Source: Colwellia_A sp047621305 (lineage in GTDB: Bacteria > Pseudomonadota > Gammaproteobacteria > Enterobacterales > Alteromonadaceae). Taken from it: a stretch of DNA of 64,000 nucleotides. The position numbers were made by a program, and so were the translations under genes. Positions 1 to 9,507 of the stretch are shown here, piece after piece. The stretch lies in NCBI GenBank assembly GCA_047621305.1, contig JBLHNB010000005.1, positions 53,595 to 117,594 on the forward strand. Reading direction: 5' to 3'. The stretch's first letter is position 1. Each line of letters begins with the position of its first letter. Below the pieces are notes generated by a model. That model did not search any database and was not told the origin of the DNA. It was given only the letters and a program-made list of their open reading frames with translations.

Positions 1-1901
1 TAATATGGAATACCAATATTGATACGCCCTGCCGATAAAGCGCCGCGAAAATAACGCACAGCCCAATCCGTATTTAAGTAACCAATACCTTCAAATTCTT
101 TAGTACTGTAAACATCCCAAGCAGCTAACTCTGAGTCTTCACCGGTATCAAATAGCGCCGCATTTGGACCAACATGTGAATTCCATGCACCGTGCAGATC
201 ATAAGACATGATATTGACGTAATCTAAATACTGCGTTGCTTGGAAGGTTTCCATACCGCGTAATAAGTAACCTGATGACGGGGAAGCTATGGTTAACATA
301 TAATGTTGTTCATCAGCATCTCCAGCTTTATCAAGGGTTTCACGTAAGGTCTTCATCAAAGCTAAATAAGAGGTATGTAATGCTGCACGACGTGGGTTTG
401 AAAAGTCAAAGTCATCAGGATGACCCGAATCAGACATAGATGATGGATATTCATAGTCAATATCAGCACCGTCAAAACCGTATTTTTTAATGAAAGTTAC
501 GACACTGTCACTAAAAGCTTTAATACCCGCATGATTAATACTGCCGTCTGCGTTAGTCGTCATCGTATAAAAGCCACCACTCGCCACACGACCGGTCTCA
601 TCAAAATAACCACCCGTTTCAGCCCAACCACCAATTGAAATTAAGGTTTTAACATGAGGGTATTGTTTCTTATATTTACTTAATAAATTGAAATGGCCTT
701 TGTATGGCAAGTTTGGATCAAGTTCTGCTCCAACAACTCCCGGCCATGTCATATTGGTTGCCGGATTATTAGCGCTGTTAGGATCACCAATGGATACCTG
801 ATTATTGCTATCAATATGGGCAAAGGCATAATTGATATGGGTAATTTTATCCCACGGAATGTTATTCACTAAATAGGTAGGTTGTTCATTTGCGCCATTT
901 CGCCAGCTGGTGAAATAACCAATGACTCGACGGGGATGATCTGCCCCCATTTCTTCACGACCATTAACATCATAAACCGTACAGTAAGGCGTATTGGTTT
1001 CAGGTGTTTGATATAAACCACGTGGTTTACAAGCATCACGATCATCATTAGGATCGCCGACTTTAACCACATTAACAAAAACTGAATTACTTACGCCAAT
1101 GGCCGCATCATCATCCGTCGCTTTTAAACTAAATGCTACCTGCCCTAAAGCCAGCGCTTGCCAAGTAAAGTTGGCATTACTATTTGTCGAGGTAAAAATT
1201 GACTGTTCACCTGCAAACAATTCAATCCCCTGTACTGTGCCATCACTATCAGTTGCGCTTAATGAAAATGTTACTTCGTCACCAATATGAACATCATTAG
1301 CCGGTGTAGTAATGGTCAAAATCGCATTAGGCGCTTTATTATCCGGCGGGACGTCTTTCGCTGTAACGGTTAAATTAAGTTGACTCGTGCTTGTTGATGC
1401 TTGCTTATCATCATAAGCGGTTACCGTAAAAGCGTGTTGCCCTTTAAGGGCTATCCAAGTGAGCTCTGATGTTGTAGTGTTCAACGTTGCCAGTAAGTTA
1501 CCATCAAGAAATACATCACTGTGATCTATGCTTCCGTCACTATCTTGTGCTGAAAATAAAATGACAACGTTGTCATTTTCAGTGAACGCACTATTATTAT
1601 CAGGTGAAATCCAGCTTACTGTCGGTGCTTCGTTAACATCTCCATCTGCTTTACAATCACCCAGTTTTTTCCATTCTTGCCATAGTCCTGATTTTTGAAT
1701 CGGATCTGTTTGATTCCACCATTTAGATTCAAAGCCTTGTTTTTGAGTATGCACCTTTTGACCCGCAATATAAGTTCCGCCCTGTTGCCACTCTTCAAAC
1801 ATACTACAATCAATATTTGCTGCTTGTACTGCTCCCCCCATAAACATCAGTGAATAAACACTGCGTTTAATGGCGGCTTTCAGAGTTTTTTTATTATTCA
1901 T
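1..1901 (-). CDS. Secreted GH18 chitinase (C-terminus beyond window)
   Basis: The reading frame runs from an ATG at 1901 to the left edge without a stop, so about 633 codons are present and the C-terminus is missing. A signal peptide with a predicted cut after AVQA (residue ~28) indicates export. A CBM5/12-type chitin-binding module follows (residues ~30-80, with WW and GLWQEW aromatic motifs). Two Ig-like/cadherin-like beta domains come next (~87-175 and ~185-275). The glycoside hydrolase family 18 domain starts near 310. Its catalytic signature DGADIDYEYP is intact, with the acid Glu at about residue 484, and the SIGGW strand is present. The family hydrolyses chitin outside the cell, a common trait of marine Alteromonadales. 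It is divergent from the gene at 2636. The function is well supported; exact substrate and product pattern are not visible. Confidence 0.9.
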   Translation of the reverse strand, partial: MNNKKTLKAAIKRSVYSLMFMGGAVQAANIDCSMFEEWQQGGTYIAGQKVHTQKQGFESKWWNQTDPIQKSGLWQEWKKLGDCKADGDVNEAPTVSWISPDNNSAFTENDNVVILFSAQDSDGSIDHSDVFLDGNLLATLNTTTSELTWIALKGQHAFTVTAYDDKQASTSTSQLNLTVTAKDVPPDNKAPNAILTITTPANDVHIGDEVTFSLSATDSDGTVQGIELFAGEQSIFTSTNSNANFTWQALALGQVAFSLKATDDDAAIGVSNSVFVNVVKVGDPNDDRDACKPRGLYQTPETNTPYCTVYDVNGREEMGADHPRRVIGYFTSWRNGANEQPTYLVNNIPWDKITHINYAFAHIDSNNQVSIGDPNSANNPATNMTWPGVVGAELDPNLPYKGHFNLLSKYKKQYPHVKTLISIGGWAETGGYFDETGRVASGGFYTMTTNADGSINHAGIKAFSDSVVTFIKKYGFDGADIDYEYPSSMSDSGHPDDFDFSNPRRAALHTSYLALMKTLRETLDKAGDADEQHYMLTIASPSSGYLLRGMETFQATQYLDYVNIMSYDLHGAWNSHVGPNAALFDTGEDSELAAWDVYSTKEFEGIGYLNTDWAVRYFRGALSAGRINIGIPY

Positions 1902-2635
1902 TATCGTTTCCCTTACCACAGACTTGTTAATTTTTTGTTACAGTTAACCCAAACGTAACATAAATTTAACTTTGTGCAAAATAAAAGAATTGTTCATTAA
2001 ATAAACAACTTATTTTAAGGAAAGCACGATGAATAAAGACGTGATGAGTATTATGAAATGATAATTAATTTTAAAAATAGCTTTTAAAAACACGAAAAAA
2101 TTTTATGTTGCAGATATTTTTCACAAAAATATCATAGTGTTAATAACGAAAAATATTTGTTTAGTGTTTTAAAGTAAAACATATATACCGAATTGATATA
2201 TGATATAACCAAGATGGCTTTGGTACTTTGTCTCTGTACGCTACTTATTAGCCTAACTATTTAAATATAATAGATTTAGATAGATATTATTTCCCTCTGA
2301 TAAACAACACACTCCTTTATTGCAGCCTACATTTTCATCTCTGAAGATAACGTATCAATAAAAAGGTTATTCGTTGTAGCCTTTGATATTTGATTAAAAG
2401 ACAAAGAGTGACATTTAACTTTAAAGTCACGATGGCAATTCTTTGCCTCTTTAAGCGTAAATAACTTAATTTTGCCACATAAGCACCGACACTAGCCTCT
2501 TACAATTTCAGCCTATCCCATTGAAACTTAGATTATTTAAATATATTTATGTTTGGTACAAATACTGCTAATACTTCTATTTATGATAATAAGTAGTTAA
2601 AAAATCATTAATATCGTTATTTAAGGAAGAATACC
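1902..2635. other. Long AT-rich divergent intergenic region
   Basis: This 734 bp stretch separates the chitinase start from the gene at 2636 and must hold both promoters. It is strongly AT-rich. I see no ORF with a good ribosome site, no RNA gene and no convincing operator. The right end has a usable Shine-Dalgarno (AAGGAAG) for the 2636 gene. Confidence 0.5.
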
Positions 2636-3163
2636 ATGATCAACAATATCAACTACTCTGCCATTGTTAATCAAGCAAGGGCCAACGGTGCTACCAGTGT
2701 AGAATTTGATCGCAACAGCGAATTATCATTATTTACCGATAACATAAAAGCTGGGCAAGATACGTTAACATTATCTAATTCAGCATTAGCGCTAGCGAGC
2801 GGAAAAAAAGTTGAAGAAGTCGCGCCAACTTATATTCGCCCACAAACTGCGGCATCGTTATTACACGAAAATAATAAAGCAACTGAAAATAGTGGGGATG
2901 ATAAAAATAAAGAAAGTGGGCTAAAATTCGCAGAAATCATGCAAACACTCCTTGACCAACGTTTAGGTATTGACCGTAAAAAACTTGATGAAATTGATGC
3001 TTTGATTAAACAGATAGGCGAAAATAAAAATTTAAGTCCTGAAGAAAAAGACAAAATAATAGAGCAGCTACAAGCCTTGCGTGAAGAAGTGATTGAAGAA
3101 GGTATAGAAAGACAAAAAATTGCCAAACAAATGACAGAAATTCGCGAAAATGATAAAACTTGA
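2636..3163 (+). CDS. Hypothetical protein with charged coiled-coil C-terminus
   Basis: This is a 175-residue soluble protein without a signal peptide or membrane segment. The start is supported by AAGGAAG eight bases upstream of the ATG. Residues 1-60 are of mixed composition. Residues ~95-175 are rich in Glu, Lys and Leu in heptad-like spacing (ALIKQIGENKN, IIEQLQALREEV), which predicts a helical coiled coil. I do not recognise a named family. The codon pattern and good ribosome site argue that it is real. It stands alone, divergent from the chitinase, with no operon partner. A structural or flagellar/adaptor-like role cannot be excluded, but nothing in the sequence decides it. Confidence 0.65.
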   Translation: MINNINYSAIVNQARANGATSVEFDRNSELSLFTDNIKAGQDTLTLSNSALALASGKKVEEVAPTYIRPQTAASLLHENNKATENSGDDKNKESGLKFAEIMQTLLDQRLGIDRKKLDEIDALIKQIGENKNLSPEEKDKIIEQLQALREEVIEEGIERQKIAKQMTEIRENDKT

Positions 3164-3266
3164 TCATCTATTATTAGGAACATAGAAACGGCATAAACGC
3201 TAATGGCCTATCTAGAGTATTATCCCAATTTGGTTAAATAAAGGGTATAAGCAATCGGCTCAATGA

Positions 3267-3620
3267 TTAACGTTCACTCAATAATATCAGTAGACTAATG
3301 CTTAAAAAAATAATCCAAGAGAAGTGTTTACCTTTGGTATAAAAAGCAGAAAAAAAAGCGCTCAATAAAAAAACAAGTCCGGTAGATAACAAGAATATAT
3401 TTGAGTGTTGATCATCAAACGCTAAAATAAAGGCAGTACCAAACCAAGCTATCGAGGTTATATGCCAAGCAAATCGTAAGGTACCTTTGGTGAAAGCATC
3501 ACTACCGTACAAATGTGGTAAACTTTCATTTTTAAAAAGTCTCGTCAAAATATAACGTTCACCTAAGTACGAATGAGTTATCCCCAAAAGCAGTAATAAA
3601 ATTGAAGCTAATACTAACAT
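3267..3620 (-). CDS. Small four-helix membrane protein
   Basis: This 117-residue, very hydrophobic protein has four probable membrane segments (residues ~1-18, 45-65, 72-90 and 97-115), separated by short polar loops such as GERYILTRLFKNE. The family is not named with confidence; it resembles small uncharacterised inner-membrane proteins found across gammaproteobacteria. Its ATG overlaps the last seven bases of the upstream GrpB-like gene, so the two are probably translated as a pair. No signal for cofactor or metal binding is visible. Confidence 0.6.
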   Translation of the reverse strand: MLVLASILLLLLGITHSYLGERYILTRLFKNESLPHLYGSDAFTKGTLRFAWHITSIAWFGTAFILAFDDQHSNIFLLSTGLVFLLSAFFSAFYTKGKHFSWIIFLSISLLILLSER

Positions 3621-4165
3621 TTACTTTCTCGATGTTTTAGCTTGTGCACTTTTAGGTACTCGTTAACCGCTAAGGGTTCATGTTTTAAAATAAAGTCGTT
3701 TTTCAGGATCATATAATGGCTAATATTATCATTACAGTTCAATGCTGCACTGTGTTTTATCTGACCATATTCCTTAGCAATCGTTGGATATTTTATCAGG
3801 TATGTTTTAAATGCACGATGGCGAATTAAATTAAAATCCCCAGTCTTAAATGCATGAATATGGTGACTACGTTTATTGCCGCCTTTTTGAAAATAACGTC
3901 TACCAGGGATGCCATTTTCGCCTTTTACAATATAATCAAACGCGGTAAAACTATGATTTAATTTATCTAATTTTTCGAGACTGGACACCTCAACTAAAAT
4001 ATCAATGATGGGTTTCGCACACAAGCCAATAACCGATGTACTGCCTATATGCTCAATGATATGAGTATTATTGATGATTATTTTTTTTAATTCGTCTCTT
4101 TCTATAGCAAATTTATGTTGCCAATCATATTTATAATCAACCACTTCAACATGTCTTTTTTGCAA
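3614..4165 (-). CDS. GrpB-family nucleotidyltransferase-like protein
   Basis: This 183-residue protein belongs by eye to the GrpB/UPF0157 family, which has a nucleotidyltransferase fold. Visible hallmarks are the EHIGSTSV turn, the KPIIDILVEV strand with an acidic residue, and a later HHIHAFKTGD segment. These correspond to the conserved GSTSVPGL, KPIIDI and HLH motifs of the family; here the first reads GSTSVIGL. The start is TTG at 4165, supported by GAGGA about seven bases upstream; no in-frame ATG lies nearby. The substrate is unknown; members often sit beside acetyltransferase or CoA genes. It overlaps the small membrane protein downstream by seven bases. Confidence 0.75.
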   Translation of the reverse strand: MQKRHVEVVDYKYDWQHKFAIERDELKKIIINNTHIIEHIGSTSVIGLCAKPIIDILVEVSSLEKLDKLNHSFTAFDYIVKGENGIPGRRYFQKGGNKRSHHIHAFKTGDFNLIRHRAFKTYLIKYPTIAKEYGQIKHSAALNCNDNISHYMILKNDFILKHEPLAVNEYLKVHKLKHRESKC

Positions 4166-4301
4166 TTTATGTCCTCGATATAAGTCAAAAGATAACGGTT
4201 AATATCAGTGCAAAAGTAAGAATAAAAATTCTCGCTAGGCTTGTGATTGTTAATTCACTTTCTATGCTAACTAGAAAGGCCTAATAAGGCTTATCGGTTT
4301 A

Positions 4302-4919
4302 TTATTCCAGATGTTCTTTCCGTCGAAAAGTCATCACAACACCTAACGCAGCTAAGATAATAACCAAAGCTAAGCCAAGTATGCCTAAGTATTTATCTAC
4401 TGTTTTTATCCCCGTCCATTGTAAATAATGTATTTTATATAGGGTATTAATGAAAGCGGTATCTTCGCCCTTTTGATACAAACGCATTTCCGGCCAATTT
4501 AGCGTAATGTTAACATCTGTAGTTGTTGTAATTTCCATTGCAGTTATTGTTGCTATTTGACCATAACGTTGTGGATTAATTTGAATAGCATCATTAATCA
4601 AGCTGCGTACTTGAGCTACTGTCGGCTCATTAATAACCTTATGGGTAAAGGGATCTATTTGTTGCCAGCCATCAGCTGTTTTAACCAGTAGATGTTGGCC
4701 TAATATTGAATGTAGCTGACGAACTTCAAGCCAGCTTTGTTTATTGGGTGATTGCGCTAAACTGAAATTAAGCGGATTTAAGGGATAGGTTTTTACCGGT
4801 AAGCTCTCGTACGCTGACGAATAACCGGGCTTAATAAAAAAGAATACGCCCGTTACTGCCCAAGCAATAAAAGGTAATAACATCAATAAACCAAGGTATT
4901 TATGGTACTTTTTGATCAT
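4302..4919 (-). CDS. PepSY-domain inner-membrane protein
   Basis: This 205-residue protein has an N-terminal membrane helix (KYLGLLMLLPFIAWAVTGVF), a periplasmic region of ~140 residues and a C-terminal helix (YLGILGLALVIILAALGV) ending in the basic FRRKEHLE tail. This is the short PepSY-TM architecture. Relatives accompany iron uptake or flavin/cytochrome redox systems, where some act as ferric-reductase-like subunits. The helix-located histidines of longer PepSY-TM reductases are sparse here, so electron transfer is uncertain. It is monocistronic as far as visible, with 136 bp upstream to the GrpB-like gene and 81 bp to the DUF808 gene. Confidence 0.7.
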   Translation of the reverse strand: MIKKYHKYLGLLMLLPFIAWAVTGVFFFIKPGYSSAYESLPVKTYPLNPLNFSLAQSPNKQSWLEVRQLHSILGQHLLVKTADGWQQIDPFTHKVINEPTVAQVRSLINDAIQINPQRYGQIATITAMEITTTTDVNITLNWPEMRLYQKGEDTAFINTLYKIHYLQWTGIKTVDKYLGILGLALVIILAALGVVMTFRRKEHLE

Positions 4920-5000
4920 TTAAACGTCCTTGTAGACAATATTATGTTAATAAGTTGAGGGGATATTTAACAATTAACGAGCTAAACAGATAACGGTAAC

Positions 5001-5942
5001 TTATTTAAGTGCAGCTCGAATACGGGTAATAATAGTGAACATCGATAAAACTAAGATACCAGCGAATAAACCAATGGCAGCTTCAATGATAAAAGAACTT
5101 AGCGTATTAGCAACTGTACCGATATGATTTTCAAGCCAGATGCCCAGATGATGAACCTGTTGATGTAACCACGAAAAGCTGTGCACGAGTATTCCACCAC
5201 CAACAAGGAACATTGCAATAGTGCCAACGACAGATAGTGTTTTCATCAAATTAGGCGCAAAAATTAACAACGAACGACCCATAGCGCGTTGGATAGTATT
5301 AAATGATCCCGAAACAGACTTTCGCAGTAAATATAATCCTAAATCGTCAAGTTTCACAATGGCGGCAACTAGCCCATAAACACCAACGGTAATTAATAGC
5401 GCCATTGAAGAGATAACCATCACTTGCATTTCAAATGAGGCATCTTTAACGCTACCTAGAACGATAACGACTATCTCAGCAGATAAAACAAAATCTGTTC
5501 GTATTGCGCCTTTAATTTTATCTTTTTCTAAAGCAACTAAATCGATATCTTTGTTAGCCAGTATCGCAATTCGTTGTTGTTGCGCTTGTTCACTATTCAC
5601 TTTTGGGTGTAATAGTTTTTCTGCTATTTTCTCAGCACCTTCATAACATAAAAATAAACCACCAATCACTAATAACACCGTAATAAGTGGCGGAGCAAAA
5701 GCGCTAATGATAAGCGCCGCAGGAACTAATATCAGTTTATTAACAAATGAGCCTTTAGTCACCGCCCAAACTACGGGTAACTCGCGATCAGCCTTAACAC
5801 CTGAAACTTGTTCAGCATTAAGTGCTAGGTCATCTCCTAAAACACCGGCACTTTTCTTTACAGCAACTTTAGATAATATGGCAACATCATCCAATACTGT
5901 CGCGATATCATCAATTAACGTTAACAAACTTGAGCCGGCCAA
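5001..5942 (-). CDS. DUF808 / YedI-family inner-membrane protein
   Basis: This 313-residue membrane protein starts MAGSSLLTLIDDIATVLDD, the family signature of DUF808 (E. coli YedI). It continues with the conserved KVAVKKSAGVLGDDLALNA segment and about six hydrophobic segments. The start codon is TTG at 5942, preceded by AAGGAG with a seven-base spacer, which is convincing. The family has no established function, though members are widespread in proteobacteria. The length matches the usual ~300 residues and no residue appears missing. The DUF6172-like gene ends 39 bases upstream, so co-transcription is possible. Confidence 0.8.
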   Translation of the reverse strand: MAGSSLLTLIDDIATVLDDVAILSKVAVKKSAGVLGDDLALNAEQVSGVKADRELPVVWAVTKGSFVNKLILVPAALIISAFAPPLITVLLVIGGLFLCYEGAEKIAEKLLHPKVNSEQAQQQRIAILANKDIDLVALEKDKIKGAIRTDFVLSAEIVVIVLGSVKDASFEMQVMVISSMALLITVGVYGLVAAIVKLDDLGLYLLRKSVSGSFNTIQRAMGRSLLIFAPNLMKTLSVVGTIAMFLVGGGILVHSFSWLHQQVHHLGIWLENHIGTVANTLSSFIIEAAIGLFAGILVLSMFTIITRIRAALK

Positions 5943-5981
5943 CTTATTACTCCTTTAATAGTGTTATTTGACTAGGTCAGA

Positions 5982-6329
5982 TTATTCGTCGTCTTCTTCT
6001 AGTTCTTCATCATATTCATCGTCAAGATCTTCGTCGTCAGCCAAAGGTTTAACTGAGCGAAAACCTTCTTTAACGATTATTTCAATATAAAATGATGTGA
6101 GTTCTAGTTTAACCGCGTCATCAATTTTTTGATTAATACCAGAAAGATGAACCACTTCTTTTTCGCTTTCTGTATTGCCAAATTGACAATCAAAGTCCCA
6201 AAAATCAACACCGGCCGGTAATGATTTTTTTCTTTCTCTTTTTACGTACTTTTTTACTTCATGCTTAACAGTGTCAACCATTCTCGCCGCTTTAATTTTA
6301 GGGTGAGTTAATTCAAATGTCTTTTTCAT
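5982..6329 (-). CDS. DUF6172-like small acidic-tailed protein
   Basis: This 115-residue cytoplasmic protein has a basic N-terminal half (THPKIKAARMVDTVKHEVKK, KRERKK). A conserved-looking centre follows (LPAGVDFWDFDCQFG), and the C-terminus is almost entirely Asp/Glu (residues ~98-115). It resembles the uncharacterised DUF6172 family. The charge asymmetry suggests a nucleic-acid or protein-binding role, but that is inference only. It lies just upstream of the DUF808 gene on the same strand. Confidence 0.65.
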   Translation of the reverse strand: MKKTFELTHPKIKAARMVDTVKHEVKKYVKRERKKSLPAGVDFWDFDCQFGNTESEKEVVHLSGINQKIDDAVKLELTSFYIEIIVKEGFRSVKPLADDEDLDDEYDEELEEDDE

Positions 6330-6778
6330 TCTTGTCCTAGAGGGGTTATCAGGTAATGGTCAGCATTTTACGTTAATTTTAAACGAGTAGCGAATAAAGG
6401 AATGACTCAAAAGAAAAGTATTTTACGGCTAACATCAATGCCAACCGTTTAACGTATACAAAGAGTGAATATTATGAAAAAATGTTTTGTAAACTATTGG
6501 CAAAAGCGACAAGTTTTTCTTTCATCGTTCCTTTAATTTTAACGCTATTATGCAACTCACAAAGTGGCATAAAACACCATATAAATCAGCATCTTACAAT
6601 ATCATTAGAATTATTCAGTGTAAAATAAATTAATTATTAGTGATACTCACCATTTAGTAACTTTTTTAATTTTAAATCATTTCAAAATACATATTGTATC
6701 TGGTTGTTACTTAACACTTTTTTAAATCACTGATAATCGATATACTGGTAAAATTATACTATTGCTAGCTAAGATATC
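6330..6778. other. Intergenic region between divergent genes
   Basis: This 449 bp AT-rich stretch lies between the DUF6172-like gene and the PqiA-like gene and must carry both promoters. One 47-codon ORF from 6482 begins hydrophobic but has no ribosome site, and I do not call it. No repeat or RNA structure stands out. Confidence 0.4.
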
Positions 6779-7366
6779 ATGTTCAAAAAACATTTAGGAT
6801 TTTCATTCAACTTAATTGCCATTGTGCTTTTTATACCTGGTATTTTATTACCAATGTTTTCATTAACCATGGAAATGACCGCTAAAGTCAGTGGCGCAAG
6901 CATGACTTCAGATTTAGTTAATAAAGAGCTCTCACTGCTCACGACCATTCAAGAGTTATGGCAAGACGAGCGATTATTGGTTGCAGTACTAATTTTTGCA
7001 TTTTCTATTGTTATTCCCATTGTCAAATCACTGTTAGTGACGTGGTCATACCTTAAAAAGCACAGTGATCTTGAGCGTAAATTACTTAACTTTGTAGCAC
7101 TTATTGGCAAATGGTCAATGGCTGATGTTTTTGTTGTCGCTATTTTTCTCGCTATTCTTTCAACAGATCATGCGCAAACTTCTAATCATCAACAACTTTC
7201 AATGTTTGGTTTTAAAATTGATTTATTAATAAGTAGCGAAACACTGTCTAATATTGGCCCGGGATTTTATTATTTTTGTGGCTATTGTTTATTATCTCTT
7301 TTAGGCACTCAATTGAGTCAAAGCTCTCTAAAAGGTTCTCTAGAATATAGGGGAAAAGATAAATAA
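6779..7366 (+). CDS. Paraquat-inducible protein A (PqiA)-like membrane protein
   Basis: This 195-residue protein has four predicted membrane helices (~10-30, 65-88, 105-128 and 160-180). It carries the PqiA-domain signature GKWSMADVFVVAI after the third helix begins. It is a single PqiA module; E. coli PqiA has two, plus zinc-ribbon cysteines that are absent here. PqiA proteins form the inner-membrane part of PqiABC-type lipid-trafficking systems. No MCE-domain (PqiB-like) or PqiC-like gene is adjacent, so this is a solitary module. No strong ribosome site precedes the ATG. Family membership is clear; the partner system is unknown. Confidence 0.78.
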   Translation: MFKKHLGFSFNLIAIVLFIPGILLPMFSLTMEMTAKVSGASMTSDLVNKELSLLTTIQELWQDERLLVAVLIFAFSIVIPIVKSLLVTWSYLKKHSDLERKLLNFVALIGKWSMADVFVVAIFLAILSTDHAQTSNHQQLSMFGFKIDLLISSETLSNIGPGFYYFCGYCLLSLLGTQLSQSSLKGSLEYRGKDK

Positions 7367-7555
7367 TAACTTCTCACATTCATTGATACGGCTAAAACAA
7401 AGCGATATCGAAGAAGTACAGTCCCCCTTAATAGCATAAGCGTGAGCACAATATTCACGGTGATTTCCCGCTATGCTTATTGCAACCTGGTCAGCTAAAG
7501 GCGCTTATGGTAAAGGTTTAATTAACTTAACAATACGCGTTGTCGAGCTGAACAC

Positions 7556-7596
7556 TTGATAGAGATCAAAAAAATACTTACCAAACGGATCATAAT
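7556..7596 (+). promoter_or_regulatory. FNR/Anr-type site and -10 box (class II promoter layout)
   Basis: A perfect TTGAT-N4-ATCAA palindrome lies at 7556-7569. A CATAAT -10 hexamer lies at 7591-7596, giving a predicted transcript start near 7603 and placing the palindrome centre at about -41. This is the spacing of an FNR-activated class II promoter. It lies 65 bp upstream of the CoA-transferase/GNAT gene. The site matches the FNR consensus at every defined base. Activation by an FNR homologue under low oxygen is inferred; the regulator is not in this window. Confidence 0.75.
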
Positions 7597-7633
7597 TGTA
7601 GTTCTACAATGACATAGGGGATTTAAATAATTT

Positions 7634-9475
7634 ATGTTAATTAAATATTCCAAGACAAATAAAGTTCACTGGCCTGATTTTATCAAATCAGGTAATCGTA
7701 TTTTTATCGGTTCTCACGCCGCGGTGCCTAATGCTTTGATTGATGATCTAATTGAGCACAGTGCTAATTTACACGATATTGAAACCGTGCACATTTTAAC
7801 GCTTTCAGAAAATAGATGGGCACAGCCGCAATATAAAGACTTATTTAAAGTGAATGCATTTTTTATCGGGGGTAAAAACATTCGTGAAGCTATTGCTGAA
7901 GGACGTGCTGATTATACGCCCACCTTTATTTCGGATATTCCAAGACTCTTTAGCGAAAATGTATTACCACTTGATGTCGCTTTAATCATGGTTAGCCCTC
8001 CCGACGAATACGGCTATTGTTCTTTAGGAGTTAGTGTCGATATTGTCAGCTCAGCAGTAAAATCAGCTAAATATGTTGTCGCACAAATTAATCCAAAAAT
8101 GCCACGCACCAATGGTCATAGCTTTGTGCATATGAATCAGATCCATGCTTGGATGGAGGTAGAGCAAACCATTCCTGAACTCCCTCCTGTAGGCATTGAT
8201 CAAGTAAATGAGCAAATTGGCCAGTATGTGGCAATGTTAGTAGACAATGGTGCAACGTTACAAATCGGTATTGGTAAAATTCCTGAAGCGGTATTACGTT
8301 ATTTAGCCAACCATAAAGACCTTGGTATCCACAGTGAAATGATCTCCGATGGGGTTATTGATTTAATGCTTCAAGGAGTTATTAATAACCGTAAGAAGAC
8401 TTTTCATAAAGGTAAAGCTGTTGTTACTTTTTGCTTAGGTACGCAACGTTTGTATGATTTTGTTGATGGCAACCCCCACATAGAGTTTTATCCTTCCGAA
8501 CATGTTAACTCCCCGGTTAACATTGCTAAAAATGATAATATGGTTGCTATTAACAGCGCCATTGAAGTTGATTTAACTGGTCAGGTCGTTTCAGACTCTA
8601 TTGGCTATCAGTTTTATAGTGGTATTGGTGGGCAAGTAGATTTCACTCGTGGTGCATCATTAAGTAAGGGGGGTAAACCTATCATCGCCCTACCCTCAAC
8701 GACTAAAGATGGTAAATTATCACGTATTGTTGCACACATCACTGAAGGCGGCGGCGTAGTTACTTCACGTGGTCATGTTGCTTATGTGGTTACCGAATAC
8801 GGTATCGCGTCATTATTAGGAAAAAGTATTCGCGAACGGGCACTTGAACTCATTCGTATCGCTCATCCTAAGTTTAGAGATAAATTACTCGCTGATGTAC
8901 GAAAACATTATTGGGTGCCGGAATATCAAGCAAGCACACCAACATCAGTACCTGAGCTTGGTCCGGTGGAACTTAAAAAGTTCACTTTTTCAGAGGTAGA
9001 GTATCTATTGCGTGCCCTTACTCCTGCGGATGAACGTAAACTACAAGAGTTTTTTTATTCTCATAATAAAGAAACGTTGATCATGCGTTACAATCATCAC
9101 GCAACACAAATGACGCGCGAGAAATCATGTAACTTGGTCAGTGTTGATCAACATAAAGACTTAGCCTTGTGCTTTACCCAAAAAAATCACCTCGGAGAAG
9201 TTATTCATGCGGTAGGGCGATATTATTTTATTGAGAGCAATAACAGTGCAGAAGTCGCTTTTGTGATCAGAGAAAATAAACGGGGCCAAGGGTTAGCAAA
9301 GACGTTACTTGCCCAAATCATAATAATTGCACAAAAACGACAATTAAGTAAATTAGTTGCCTGTGTTCGACGAGATAATACCCCGATGCTTAAAGTATTT
9401 GAACATGCCGGATTTGTACGTGGTTACTCTGAAGAGATCGATGAAATTGATTTGGCCTTAATACTTGAGCCATAA
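7634..9475 (+). CDS. Acetyl-CoA hydrolase/transferase fused to GNAT acetyltransferase
   Basis: This 613-residue cytoplasmic fusion has two parts. Residues ~1-440 form an acetyl-CoA hydrolase / 4-hydroxybutyrate CoA-transferase. Visible motifs are GIHSEMISDGVIDL, a glycine-rich YSGIGGQVDFTRGA loop, and the family C-terminal signature TEYGIASL followed by IRERALELIRIAHPKFRD. Residues ~470-613 form a GNAT N-acetyltransferase with the acetyl-CoA pyrophosphate loop RENKRGQGLA. CoA-transferase/GNAT fusions are a known arrangement. They suggest that an acyl-CoA made or consumed by one half feeds acylation of an amine or lysine by the other. An FNR-type promoter lies upstream, and a deacetylase-like gene starts 32 bp downstream, probably in the same transcript. 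Confidence 0.88.
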   Translation: MLIKYSKTNKVHWPDFIKSGNRIFIGSHAAVPNALIDDLIEHSANLHDIETVHILTLSENRWAQPQYKDLFKVNAFFIGGKNIREAIAEGRADYTPTFISDIPRLFSENVLPLDVALIMVSPPDEYGYCSLGVSVDIVSSAVKSAKYVVAQINPKMPRTNGHSFVHMNQIHAWMEVEQTIPELPPVGIDQVNEQIGQYVAMLVDNGATLQIGIGKIPEAVLRYLANHKDLGIHSEMISDGVIDLMLQGVINNRKKTFHKGKAVVTFCLGTQRLYDFVDGNPHIEFYPSEHVNSPVNIAKNDNMVAINSAIEVDLTGQVVSDSIGYQFYSGIGGQVDFTRGASLSKGGKPIIALPSTTKDGKLSRIVAHITEGGGVVTSRGHVAYVVTEYGIASLLGKSIRERALELIRIAHPKFRDKLLADVRKHYWVPEYQASTPTSVPELGPVELKKFTFSEVEYLLRALTPADERKLQEFFYSHNKETLIMRYNHHATQMTREKSCNLVSVDQHKDLALCFTQKNHLGEVIHAVGRYYFIESNNSAEVAFVIRENKRGQGLAKTLLAQIIIIAQKRQLSKLVACVRRDNTPMLKVFEHAGFVRGYSEEIDEIDLALILEP

Positions 9476-9507
9476 TAAATAATAAAAAAGAATAGTGAGG
9501 AATTTAT

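Noticed and set aside
6482..6625. 47-codon hydrophobic-start ORF
   Set aside because: No Shine-Dalgarno, no lipobox and no conserved motif.
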